A stretch of DNA of 27,880 nt, taken from NCBI GenBank assembly GCA_934102055.1, contig CAKOSE010000014.1, forward strand, positions 1 through 27,880, read 5' to 3'. Of the stretch, positions 7,054-14,935 are shown in pieces; within the stretch, counting starts at the first letter, position 1; the number at the start of each line of letters is the position of its first letter. The notes beneath the pieces are model-generated. The model made no database searches and had not been told where the DNA came from. It saw nothing but the letters and a program-made list of their open reading frames with translations. A program made the position numbers and the translations under genes. The stretch is from an uncultured Bacilli bacterium (GTDB taxonomy: Bacteria > Bacillota_I > Bacilli_A > RF39 > UBA660).

Positions 7054-8244
7054 ATGAAAAGTACATATGAAAGATATAATGAAGTTGCCCAAACTCAAAT
7101 GTTTGAAGAAGTAATAAGGAAATATGAGCAAGATAATAGAATTACTTTAGAAGATAAATATTATTTATTAATAGCAGATTATTTAGAATGTTTAAAGACA
7201 CTAGATATTAATATTGATATAGAAAAAATTCTCAATAAACTTCCTACAGTATTTAACAAAGTACAAGAACTTTCAAACTATGAAATGCGAGGTAATTATG
7301 GTGCTACAAATGTTCCTACAATAAGAATAAATAGGGAGTTAAATCCGGAAAAATTTAAATTATACTTTTTCCATGAATTAACACACGCTATTCAAACCAA
7401 TCAACAAGGAGTAGGCTTATATGATAACACACTAAAAAATGGAGATTTTTTCAACGAGGGTTTGACACAAATCATAGCAGAATTTTTATATCAAATTTCT
7501 AGCGAAACAATAAAAAATCGACAGTACTATACTAATGTAATGGTTGGAGCTCCCAATAGAACTATATATAGCTCAGTAGATTATTACAAATTAAATGCAT
7601 CCTATTTACAAATGTTTGCAATGTCTATGGGAATATCAATAGTTGATATCATATCATTAAGTTATACTGATAATGCAAGAGAAAAGCTAAAACAAAAATT
7701 TGATTTTGCCAATAATAACGAAAAAAATATAGAAGATATATTAGAAGCTTTAGAAGAAATCCACATAATAGATAAAGCCTTACTTTCAAGACAAGATAAT
7801 GGAATAAACCCAGTAGAATTACTAAGTCAAAATGAACCTGTACTGATATCTAATGAAGATGGCACTAAAAATTACAAAACAAATTTTAAAAAGCAAAGAA
7901 CACTAATGGATAATTATGAATCCCAAATGATAAATATGTTTTTCAAAAACAACGATGAAAAATATGTGAAAAAACACGAACAAGAATTTTTCGATATGTT
8001 AACAACCCAAGAGTTAAAAGACGAATTTAACCAATATAGACAAGATTGGTATAACAGTATGAAAAATCAAAGGCAAATACTTTCTGAAATTATAGAGTCT
8101 AGTGAAAACAATGATTTTCTAATAAAAAGCAAAGATCAAATAAAAAATCTTATAAATAACAATGCTCTCAAAAGAGAGTTTGACTCCATATTATCAGAAT
8201 TAGGATACAACCCCAATAAACAAGAAGACAATAAAACAAGATAA
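7054..8244 (+). CDS. Putative HExxH zinc metallopeptidase (gluzincin-like)
   Basis: A 396-residue protein with the zinc-binding motif HELTH at 107-111. NEGLTQIIAE follows about 25 residues later and offers E135 as the gluzincin-type third ligand. No signal peptide or transmembrane helix is seen, so it should act in the cytosol, or else be released by another route. The C-terminal ~180 residues are charged and probably helical. AAAGAGG lies about 8 bases upstream of the ATG. It is downstream of the 59-aa Cys-rich gene. Substrate unknown; peptidase activity is inferred only from the motif. Its base composition is intermediate between the core and accessory genes. Confidence 0.7.
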   Translation: MKSTYERYNEVAQTQMFEEVIRKYEQDNRITLEDKYYLLIADYLECLKTLDINIDIEKILNKLPTVFNKVQELSNYEMRGNYGATNVPTIRINRELNPEKFKLYFFHELTHAIQTNQQGVGLYDNTLKNGDFFNEGLTQIIAEFLYQISSETIKNRQYYTNVMVGAPNRTIYSSVDYYKLNASYLQMFAMSMGISIVDIISLSYTDNAREKLKQKFDFANNNEKNIEDILEALEEIHIIDKALLSRQDNGINPVELLSQNEPVLISNEDGTKNYKTNFKKQRTLMDNYESQMINMFFKNNDEKYVKKHEQEFFDMLTTQELKDEFNQYRQDWYNSMKNQRQILSEIIESSENNDFLIKSKDQIKNLINNNALKREFDSILSELGYNPNKQEDNKTR

Positions 8245-8256
8245 TTACCAGGAAAA

Positions 8257-8284
8257 ACAAAAAAAGAATCACCTCCATAATATA
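8257..8284 (+). promoter_or_regulatory. Candidate sigma-K-like promoter of the collagen-like gene
   Basis: CATAATATA (8276-8284) fits CATAnnnTA and AC at 8257-8258 lies 17 bases upstream, the same geometry as the cotJ candidate. Suggestive only, given the base composition. Confidence 0.35.
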
Positions 8285-8338
8285 AAAGTTTAGTCATAAA
8301 ACAAACAAAACAATAAACTATACCAGGAGGTAATCTTT

Positions 8339-8950
8339 ATGAATACAAAAAAAAGTTGCACCCTAAATGAAAACATAAAAATAAGAAATAAACTACTAAG
8401 TCTAGGAATAGGATACACCACAATTGGTCCAACTGGTCCAAAAGGTGACAAAGGAGAACAAGGCCCAAAAGGTGAGCAGGGTCCAAAAGGCGATCAAGGC
8501 CCAAAAGGAGACCCCGCAGAAACCCCAACCTCATCAACTGAAGAAATCCTATTTGCTAGTTTCATAGATACAAATAACTCTCAAAAGATGAACATTCAAG
8601 ATAAATGGTTAGTACCAAGCACCTCAAAATATTTTAAAATCATAAATGACCAAGAAATAGAAATACAACCAGGAATATATGAAATAAACCTATCAGGACA
8701 AATCTCTCAAGCAGATGATACCCATGGTGCAGAATTCTATCTAATAAATAACGAAGGATCAGCAATCAAAGATCTATCATTTGAACTAAAACAAGGTCAA
8801 GGAAAACAAATCCATTACTCACAAAGCATACTATTTAGATTTGAAAAGCAAGATACACTAAGAGTGGAAACAAATCTACTCGGAGATACAACCCCCTCAA
8901 ACCTAACCATATCAAATGTAACATTGCTAATAAAAAAACTAAAAGAGTAA
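8339..8950 (+). CDS. BclA-like collagen-repeat spore surface protein
   Basis: A 203-residue protein. A short N-terminal lead (residues 1-29) contains NIKIRNKLLSLGIGYTTIG. Ten collagen Gly-X-Y triplets follow (30-59), rich in GPK, GDQ and GEQ. The C-terminal domain of about 140 residues is beta-rich (FASFIDTNNSQKM, GIYEINLSGQIS, LTISNVTLLIKKL) and resembles the trimeric C1q/TNF-like head of Bacillus BclA exosporium proteins. There is no secretion signal, which fits assembly onto the spore from the mother cell. AGGAGG lies 7 bases before the ATG. The spore role is inferred from family likeness and a sigma-K-like upstream element; the triplet domain is short compared with typical BclA. Confidence 0.8.
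   Translation: MNTKKSCTLNENIKIRNKLLSLGIGYTTIGPTGPKGDKGEQGPKGEQGPKGDQGPKGDPAETPTSSTEEILFASFIDTNNSQKMNIQDKWLVPSTSKYFKIINDQEIEIQPGIYEINLSGQISQADDTHGAEFYLINNEGSAIKDLSFELKQGQGKQIHYSQSILFRFEKQDTLRVETNLLGDTTPSNLTISNVTLLIKKLKE
8426..8515 (+). repeat. Collagen triplet repeat tract (10 x 9 nt)
   Basis: Ten consecutive GGx-NNN-NNN codon triplets encode GPT GPK GDK GEQ GPK GEQ GPK GDQ GPK GDP. Codons vary between triplets, so the tract is kept by selection on protein rather than recent slippage. Confidence 0.9.
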
Positions 8951-9188
8951 CAAACATAAAGAGATATTATTATGACTATATTAAACGAAAGTGAAATAGT
9001 TGTCTATACAGAAACATAACTAAAACAAATAATCTAAAAACATAACACTTACACCTATATTTTATTTTTAAAACACCATAATCCTCCTAAAAAAAGATCA
9101 AGTCATAGTTTATACAGGAACCAGCAGAAGAAAGAATAAAAGTAACAAATATAATCTAGTATGAAAACATAAACAAAATGGAGAAAAA
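8951..9188 (+). other. Intergenic remnant stretch
   Basis: No intact gene. A 15-codon frame (8972-9019) encodes MTILNESEIVVYTET, and a second stretch near 9098 reads KDQVIVYTGTS. The shared IV(V/I)YT(E/G)T suggests two decayed copies of the same small segment. Nothing else is supported here. Confidence 0.3.
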
Positions 9189-9225
9189 AGAATCAGAGAT
9201 TTATAATTTCTGATTCTCTTTTTTT
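9189..9225. terminator. Bidirectional terminator between collagen gene and P-ATPase
   Basis: 9189-9200 pairs with 9206-9217 (AGAATCAGA core, one G-U) and is flanked by an A run on the left and a T run on the right, so it can serve both strands. Confidence 0.75.
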
Positions 9226-9390
9226 CTAAAAAGTCATCATCTTATAAGAAACATCAATCTCAGACAACTTAATAGTAAGGACATTAATAAACAAGTTAAG
9301 TAACACTAGTAGATATATAATTATAATTTCCAGCAACAACCGCAGTATTGCTTGACACTGTTTCTATTTTATCATCTCTTATTATATTCT
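9226..9390 (-). pseudogene. Remnant of a minus-strand gene 3' end
   Basis: Minus strand reads RDDKIETVSSNTAVVAGNY and then YISTSVT before a stop. The adjacent frame continues LNLFINVLTIKLSEIDVSYK to a TAG at 9226-9228. One frameshift would join them. The beta-strand-like pattern recalls the head domain of collagen-like surface proteins, but this is a guess. Weak evidence overall. Confidence 0.35.
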
Positions 9391-9427
9391 ATGTAAATAA
9401 AACATTTTAGAGATATCACAAACAAAA

Positions 9428-12037
9428 CTAATCCTTAAACAACCTACATATTATCACTTTAGATAGCTCATCAATTAAAAATACACAAATAACAATAACA
9501 AGAGAATATATAACCTGAATTAAACTAAGAAATTCCAAGTTAAACACATATCTTAAAGGAGTAATAAAAACAATAAGCTGAACTATCACAAGCCCCAAAA
9601 TACATCTATTAAGATAACTATTATTAAACATATAACCACCCAGAACACTTTTCTTTAAATTCTTACAAGAAAAAGCAAATATGATCTCTAAAAAAATAAT
9701 AGTCAAAAAAGACATAGTCTTAGCAATAGAAACACCATATAACTTAAGACCCAAATAATAAACCAAAACAACAGACAAAGTTTTAAGTATAACAGAAAAA
9801 CTCATCTTAGCAATCAGAAAACTAGTAAAAAATGAACTGTTCTTTTTTCTTATTTCTCTCTTCATAATGTCATTTTCCGCACTCTCAAAAGAAAGAGCAA
9901 TCGCAGGAATAGAATCCGTTATTAAATTTATATACAAAAGCTGAATAGGAACAAAAATCTCAAAACCAAGCACCATTCCTATAAAAACAATTAATATCTC
10001 AACAATATTCCCAGCAAGTAAATAAACCAAAACATTTCTAATATTATCAAATATTCTTCTTCCTTCACCAATCGCCGATACTATAGTAGAAAAACTATCA
10101 TCAGTAAGTATTATATCAGAAGCACTCTTAGAAACCTCAGTTCCAGTAATCCCCATCCCAATACCAATATCAGCCTTCTTTAAAGCTAAAGCATCATTAA
10201 CACCATCACCAGTCATAGCAACAACCTTATTATTACTTTGCCAAGCATTAACAATATCAAGTTTATTCATAGGACTAACTCTAGCATAAACAGAATATTT
10301 ATCTATGTTTTTCTTAAGACAAGAAGCACTCATCTTATCAACCATAGCACCAGTAATAGCCTCATCACCATCTTCTAATATACCAATATCCTTAGCAATA
10401 GAAGTCGCCGTATCTAAACTATCACCAGTAATCATAATAGGCCTAATACCAGCACTTTTACAAACAGAAATAGCTTCTTTAACATCACTTCTAGGAGGAT
10501 CAATCATCGAAGAAATACCAACAAAAATAAGTTCACTTTCAAAATCCAAACACTCATCAAACTCATCAAGCACCTTATAAGCATAAGCAAGATTTCTATA
10601 ACACTTACTAGCCTGAGACCTTTCTATATCTCTTAAATAATCCTTCTTACTTGCAGTAAGTTTCTTAACACAATTATCCTCATATATATACTTACAACAA
10701 TCAATAACAGAATCAAAACTACCCTTAGTATAAACACTTATCTTATCATCATCTTTATTAACAATAGTCATAAGTTTTCTCTCAGAATCAAAAGGAATTT
10801 CATAAATCCTCTCATTATAAGACTTAAGCTTATCAATATCTAAATACCTTTCAGAATACTCATATAAAGCAACCTCAGTAGGTTCTCCAATATACTTATC
10901 ATCACTCTTTTCAACATCATTATTTAAAGCCATAATCTTAAGTAAAATATCATTATCAATATCCCCATCAAAATCATAAAAACAATCATTAAAATAAACT
11001 TCCTTAACAACCATCTTATTCTGAGTAATAGTACCAGTCTTATCAGAACATATAACCTCAGCACACCCAAGAGTCTCAACACTAGACATCTTCCTAACAA
11101 TAGCATGCTTCTTAGCCATAGCACTCATACCAAGAGATAGTGTAATAGTAATAACAGCAGGTAACCCCTCAGGAATAGCAGCAACTGCTAAAGAAATAGA
11201 CAAAAATACAATCTCAGAAATAGCCATTCCCTCTATAAGACCAATAATAAACATAACAACAATAACAATACCAATAATTATAGATAATCCCTTACTTATA
11301 CTATCAATCTTTCTTTGTAAAGGAGTAGGTTCACTCTTAGTCTCAGCAAGCCCCTTCGCAATCTTACCAAACTCAGTATCCATACCAGTAAAACATACAA
11401 TAGCATGACACTTTCCATAAACAACACTAGTACCAGCATAAACCATATTACTCTTAAAAACACTAGAATCATCAAAGCCATCACTAGTCTTAGAAACAGA
11501 AACAGATTCCCCAGTCAAAGAAGACTCATCAACTTTTAAAGAAACATCAAAAATAACCCTACAATCCGCAGGAACTCTATCCCCAGCCTCAAGATAAATA
11601 TAATCACCACAAACAAGATCCTCACTATCAATAACCAAAACCTTATTATCACGTTTAACCTTTATCCTAGAAACTTGCATCTTCTTTAAAGCCTCAATAG
11701 ACTTATCAGCCTTAAGCTCCTGTAAAAAACCAAGTACAGCATTCAAAATAACTATAACCAAAATAATAATACTATCAAAAAAAGATTCACTATTACTAAA
11801 AGAAAGAAAAAAAGATACAATCGCAGCAATAATCAAAATAAGAATCATCAAATCCTTAAATTGATTAAAAAACTTCCTAACATTAGAAACTTCTTTTAAA
11901 GAAACAATGACATTCTTACCATTCTTCTTAAGCCTATCATCAGCATCATAACAAGAAAGACCACTTTCACTAGTATCCAAAGTCAAAAAAACATCATCAA
12001 TATCTAAATCATAATATTTATAATTATCACTCTTCAT
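9428..12037 (-). CDS. Cation-transporting P-type ATPase (Ca2+ type, P2)
   Basis: An 869-residue ATP-driven cation pump, full length for the family. Motifs in order: actuator TGES (about 175-178), TM4 ion-site PEGLPA (about 289-294), phosphorylation site DKTGT (332-336), nucleotide-domain KGSFD, hinge MTGDGVNDA followed by KKADIGIGMG, and about ten membrane helices. The PEGLP and C-terminal layout place it with Ca2+ pumps (SERCA/PMCA/YloB-like), exporting Ca2+ from the cytosol. The ATG at 12037 with GGAGG 5 bases upstream is preferred to an in-frame TTG at 12049. It follows the permease gene by 13 bases in one operon. Ion specificity is inferred. Confidence 0.93.
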   Translation of the reverse strand: MKSDNYKYYDLDIDDVFLTLDTSESGLSCYDADDRLKKNGKNVIVSLKEVSNVRKFFNQFKDLMILILIIAAIVSFFLSFSNSESFFDSIIILVIVILNAVLGFLQELKADKSIEALKKMQVSRIKVKRDNKVLVIDSEDLVCGDYIYLEAGDRVPADCRVIFDVSLKVDESSLTGESVSVSKTSDGFDDSSVFKSNMVYAGTSVVYGKCHAIVCFTGMDTEFGKIAKGLAETKSEPTPLQRKIDSISKGLSIIIGIVIVVMFIIGLIEGMAISEIVFLSISLAVAAIPEGLPAVITITLSLGMSAMAKKHAIVRKMSSVETLGCAEVICSDKTGTITQNKMVVKEVYFNDCFYDFDGDIDNDILLKIMALNNDVEKSDDKYIGEPTEVALYEYSERYLDIDKLKSYNERIYEIPFDSERKLMTIVNKDDDKISVYTKGSFDSVIDCCKYIYEDNCVKKLTASKKDYLRDIERSQASKCYRNLAYAYKVLDEFDECLDFESELIFVGISSMIDPPRSDVKEAISVCKSAGIRPIMITGDSLDTATSIAKDIGILEDGDEAITGAMVDKMSASCLKKNIDKYSVYARVSPMNKLDIVNAWQSNNKVVAMTGDGVNDALALKKADIGIGMGITGTEVSKSASDIILTDDSFSTIVSAIGEGRRIFDNIRNVLVYLLAGNIVEILIVFIGMVLGFEIFVPIQLLYINLITDSIPAIALSFESAENDIMKREIRKKNSSFFTSFLIAKMSFSVILKTLSVVLVYYLGLKLYGVSIAKTMSFLTIIFLEIIFAFSCKNLKKSVLGGYMFNNSYLNRCILGLVIVQLIVFITPLRYVFNLEFLSLIQVIYSLVIVICVFLIDELSKVIICRLFKD

Positions 12038-12050
12038 AATAACCTCCAAA

Positions 12051-13160
12051 TCATCTAATCAAATAAGTAAAAATAAGAATTATAAACAAAAACGTCAAAT
12101 TAATAACAGTATAAATACCAATATACTTCTTAAAATTACCAGGTTGATATTTCAAAAAAGCCTTCAAAGTAATCAAACTAGCAAGAGAAGAAATAAGTAT
12201 TCCCAAAGAACCAATATTAACAGCAATTAACAAATCACTATAATTAGAAGTAAACTTAGATATTAATATAGCACTAGGAACATTACTTATAAACTGACAA
12301 GAAATAATCCCAACGAGTAAAATGCTCTTAGAAATATGTCCAGTAATAAAATTAGATAAAAAACTAATCCTAGCAATATTCCCAGAAAAGATAAAAAACA
12401 CAACAAAAGTAGCAAGCAAAGCATAATCAACATCCTTAAAAATACGCCTATCAATCATAAATGTAAAAAGTACCACAACAAAAAATGCATACCAAGTAGG
12501 AATAAGTCTAAAAATACTAGCTATAACAATAATAAATTGATAAAAATACAAAAAGAATTGTTCCCTTTTCAAAACATTAACCTTATCATTTCTAAGCCTT
12601 AAAGGCTCCTTGGAAATAAACCTACAAGCAATAAATAACAAAAGAATAACCAGTAAATATTGAGGTAAAAGAATCTTAATAAATTCACTAAGTCCAATAT
12701 CAAAAAAAGAATAAAGATAAAGATTTTGAGGATTGCCATAAGGAGTAATCATTCCACCCATATTAGCAGCAATAGTCTGTAATATAAAAGTAATAGCCAA
12801 ATACTTATCATTCGAAGTAGAATGAAGTACAATATAAGATAAAGGAAGAAAAGTAATCAAAGACATGTCATTAGCAACAATCATATCAAAAATAAAAGTA
12901 CCAAACACTAAACCAGTTATCAAAGATCTCCTATTCTTAAATAAAGAAATAATCCCCCTTGAAATTATATCAAAAACATTGGACTTCTTTAAACCAGTAA
13001 CAACTACCAGCATAGAAAAAAGAGATAAAAGAGTATCAACCTCAAAATAACCCAAATATTCCTTATCAATAGGAACAAAAAAACAAGTTATAACAGTCAA
13101 AACTATAGCAATAGATAAAACAATTTCTCTTTTTACAAACCCCTTTATATATTCAAACAT
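12051..13160 (-). CDS. Ion-transporter-superfamily permease (ArsB/NhaD/CitT-like)
   Basis: A 369-residue protein with about ten hydrophobic helices. The motif GGMITPYGNPQNL (about 134-146) and the later QFISNVPSAILIS are the paired signatures of the IT superfamily (ArsB, NhaD, SLC13/CitT). AND before MSLITFLPLS in the first half is also typical. It is somewhat shorter than usual (about 420-450 residues), with the middle cytoplasmic loop reduced. It is the first gene of the operon with the Ca2+-type ATPase, under an extended -10 promoter. Substrate (Na+/H+, organic anion or oxyanion) cannot be chosen from sequence; a role in ion homeostasis with the pump is inferred. Confidence 0.82.
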   Translation of the reverse strand: MFEYIKGFVKREIVLSIAIVLTVITCFFVPIDKEYLGYFEVDTLLSLFSMLVVVTGLKKSNVFDIISRGIISLFKNRRSLITGLVFGTFIFDMIVANDMSLITFLPLSYIVLHSTSNDKYLAITFILQTIAANMGGMITPYGNPQNLYLYSFFDIGLSEFIKILLPQYLLVILLLFIACRFISKEPLRLRNDKVNVLKREQFFLYFYQFIIVIASIFRLIPTWYAFFVVVLFTFMIDRRIFKDVDYALLATFVVFFIFSGNIARISFLSNFITGHISKSILLVGIISCQFISNVPSAILISKFTSNYSDLLIAVNIGSLGILISSLASLITLKAFLKYQPGNFKKYIGIYTVINLTFLFIILIFTYLIR

Positions 13161-13186
13161 GATCCTATCACCTACAATATAAAATC

Positions 13187-13195
13187 ATTATATCA
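13187..13195 (-). promoter_or_regulatory. Extended -10 promoter of the permease/P-ATPase operon
   Basis: Minus strand TG-A-TATAAT (TATAAT at 13187-13192, TG extension at 13194-13195). No good -35 is seen, which is usual for extended -10 promoters. Confidence 0.6.
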
Positions 13196-13330
13196 TACTT
13201 TTGAAAACTATAGATCAAAGAAAAAAATAAAATCAACATAAATCAATTGGTAAAATTTACCAAAAACCTGAAAAAACAAATAAAACATATAAAAATAGAT
13301 CATTGAAAAGAATACAATAGCATATTTTCA

Positions 13331-13384
13331 TAAAAAAAAGTAAGGTTTGTAAGCTCTAATTTTGGAAACATAAAGCAACCTTAC
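13331..13384 (-). terminator. Hairpin with T-tail (terminator or tiny RNA)
   Basis: On the minus strand GTAAGGTT (13377-13384) pairs perfectly with AACCTTAC (13340-13347), with an inner GCT/AGC pair, and is followed by eight T. It may terminate the small acidic-protein gene 120 bases upstream. A TATAAT at 13391-13396 would place a transcript start at the first base of the hairpin. The rest of 13196-13504 shows nothing I can support. Confidence 0.5.
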
Positions 13385-13504
13385 ATGTTCATTATACAAC
13401 CCTTTTTTTAAATAAGAAAAGACATTTCTCATAATTATACACAAACATCCAAACAAACGTATTACCATAGTAAGTTCGCTTTTAATCAAAAAAATAAACT
13501 AGCA

Positions 13505-13732
13505 TTAACTATTAAAAAAAGTATCTCTCATATTCTCTATATAAGCAATATTTTGTATTTCATCATTTTCATATGTACAATCATCTTCATTAAATCTATA
13601 TTTTTGATAAAAAAAGTCATAAATAGAAATATGAAAATCATCATCGTTTCCATCTAATTCTAAAATGTAATCATCATATTCATCAATCAAACTCAATAAT
13701 TCTTCTTTACTTAAATCACTAAGTTCTACCAT
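13505..13732 (-). CDS. Small acidic protein (75 aa), unknown
   Basis: Not recognised. It is strongly acidic: VELSDLSKEELLSLIDEYDD at the N-terminus, then DGNDDDFHISIYDFFYQKYR and NEDDCTYENDEIQ. It has no signal peptide, helix-turn-helix or membrane segment. The start at 13732 is chosen because AGGAGG lies 10 bases upstream; the ATG at 13741 is only one base from the AGGAGG. It could be an immunity- or inhibitor-like acidic partner, but nothing in the neighbourhood supports a specific role. Confidence 0.6.
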   Translation of the reverse strand: MVELSDLSKEELLSLIDEYDDYILELDGNDDDFHISIYDFFYQKYRFNEDDCTYENDEIQNIAYIENMRDTFFNS

Positions 13733-13808
13733 AACAAACATTCCTCCTAACTACAATATATTTTAAATATTTAAATTTGTTTCAGAAAACTCTCTTAAAG
13801 CCTAAAAA

Positions 13809-14054
13809 TTATGTATCCAAATCATGTTCTAAAATATTTTTAAACAATACTATCTCTTTAGTGTTGCTTATCATTCTTAACTCTATGTAATCTTTAGTAG
13901 CCATTGTAATATCAGTATTACTTGTTAAATCAAGCACATATTTAGTACCATTAAACAAAGTAATTATCATAGTCCCTTTATTATCAAAATATTCTCTGTC
14001 ATGATGTTTATTATAATATACGATAGGACATAATACCTTTATTTCCTTTATCAT
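13809..14054 (-). CDS. Small protein (81 aa), unknown
   Basis: Not recognised. It has alternating beta-like stretches: TMIITLFNGTKYVLDL, then IELRMISNTKEIVLFKNI. No membrane segment or known motif. The ribosome binding site is weak (AAAGCGAG about 9 bases upstream), so expression may be low. It lies between the acidic 75-aa gene and the TetR regulator, on the same strand but with over 70 bases on either side. Confidence 0.5.
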   Translation of the reverse strand: MIKEIKVLCPIVYYNKHHDREYFDNKGTMIITLFNGTKYVLDLTSNTDITMATKDYIELRMISNTKEIVLFKNILEHDLDT

Positions 14055-14157
14055 ATTATTATCTCGCTTTCAAAATACATTATAATACACAATTCTCTAA
14101 TACGTGACCTTTGCCTCAAAAAAATCTGCAAATTTAGAAAAAATATTTAAAAACATC

Positions 14158-14194
14158 AAAAAAAACTCCCAAATGTCTATAAAACATCTGGAAG
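14158..14194 (-). terminator. Terminator of the TetR gene
   Basis: Minus strand 14184-14194 pairs with 14166-14176 (11 positions including G-U pairs) around a short A/T loop and is followed by eight T. The stem includes the last codons and stop of the regulator. Confidence 0.75.
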
Positions 14195-14746
14195 CAAATC
14201 CTCTAAATATGAAATTATTTCCTCTTTTGAATATTTATTATTACTTATAAGCCATTCTCTTCCTAAATTAAATACTGCCCCTAAGTAAAATTTAGCAATA
14301 ATAGAACTAGGAATACCTCGATTAAGTTTATGACCCTCTATATCTATTCTTCTAGTAATATCTTCATTTAATGCATCATAAACCATATCCATACCAACAC
14401 CATTTTTATTATTAATCAACACAGCAGCATAAACATCTTTTTTCTCTTCAACATGATCAAGTAAAAGTTTTATCATTTCCAAGTAATATTCCTTTGAATT
14501 CGAAATATTCATATTTTTACTTAACTCTTCAGACAAACTATCCTTCAAATCACATATTAAACTATCAAGCAAATCATATTTATCATCAAAATGTGAATAA
14601 AATGTCGATCTATTCACTAAAGCATTCTCACATATCTCTGACACTTTTAATTCCTCAAAAGGTTTTTCCTTCATCAAATAAAGTAAAGATTCATATAAGT
14701 TCTTTTTAGTTTTTATAATCCTAAGATCAGTTTTCCTACTTCTCAT
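14177..14746 (-). CDS. TetR-family transcriptional regulator
   Basis: A 189-residue one-component regulator. The N-terminal helix-turn-helix spans about residues 33-59 (LKVSEICENALVNRSTFYSHF), the classical TetR pattern. The C-terminal ligand/dimer domain resembles the TetR_C group seen in regulators of membrane exporters (VEEKKDVYAAVLINNKNG). It is divergent from the MMPL exporter gene, with a palindromic operator candidate between them, so it most likely represses the exporter operon and itself (inference). The inducer is unknown. Confidence 0.88.
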   Translation of the reverse strand: MRSRKTDLRIIKTKKNLYESLLYLMKEKPFEELKVSEICENALVNRSTFYSHFDDKYDLLDSLICDLKDSLSEELSKNMNISNSKEYYLEMIKLLLDHVEEKKDVYAAVLINNKNGVGMDMVYDALNEDITRRIDIEGHKLNRGIPSSIIAKFYLGAVFNLGREWLISNNKYSKEEIISYLEDLLPDVL

Positions 14747-14804
14747 AAACTCACCCTTTCTTTTTATAATTCTAATTATAACTTAAACCAACTCAAAAGT
14801 ACAG

Positions 14805-14826
14805 ATAAACTACAAAAGTTGTTTAT
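14805..14826. promoter_or_regulatory. Candidate TetR operator (palindrome)
   Basis: ATAAACTAC-AAAA-GTTGTTTAT: two nine-base half-sites that match at eight of nine positions around AAAA. It lies in the 189-base gap between the divergent TetR and MMPL genes. A TATAAT for the regulator is at 14775-14780 on the minus strand, so binding just upstream would affect its promoter. Confidence 0.55.
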
Positions 14827-14935
14827 TTAGCAATACAAAATGAAATAATTGTCTATTATCATACTAAACTCATCATTTTGTTAGTGATTATTATAAAAAA
14901 AAGGAATAAAATTTCTTACAGATGGAGGTTTTAAG

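Noticed and set aside
8268..8278. GGAGGTGATTC on the minus strand, a perfect ribosome-site match
   Set aside because: No start codon with a frame of any length follows on that strand.
8426..8515. CRISPR-like short repeats
   Set aside because: The repetition is of nine-base collagen codons in one reading frame, without spacers or constant repeat units.
13809..14054. Toxin-antitoxin pair formed by the 75-aa and 81-aa genes
   Set aside because: The genes are over 70 bases apart, no family was recognised, and neither has a DNA-binding or nuclease motif.
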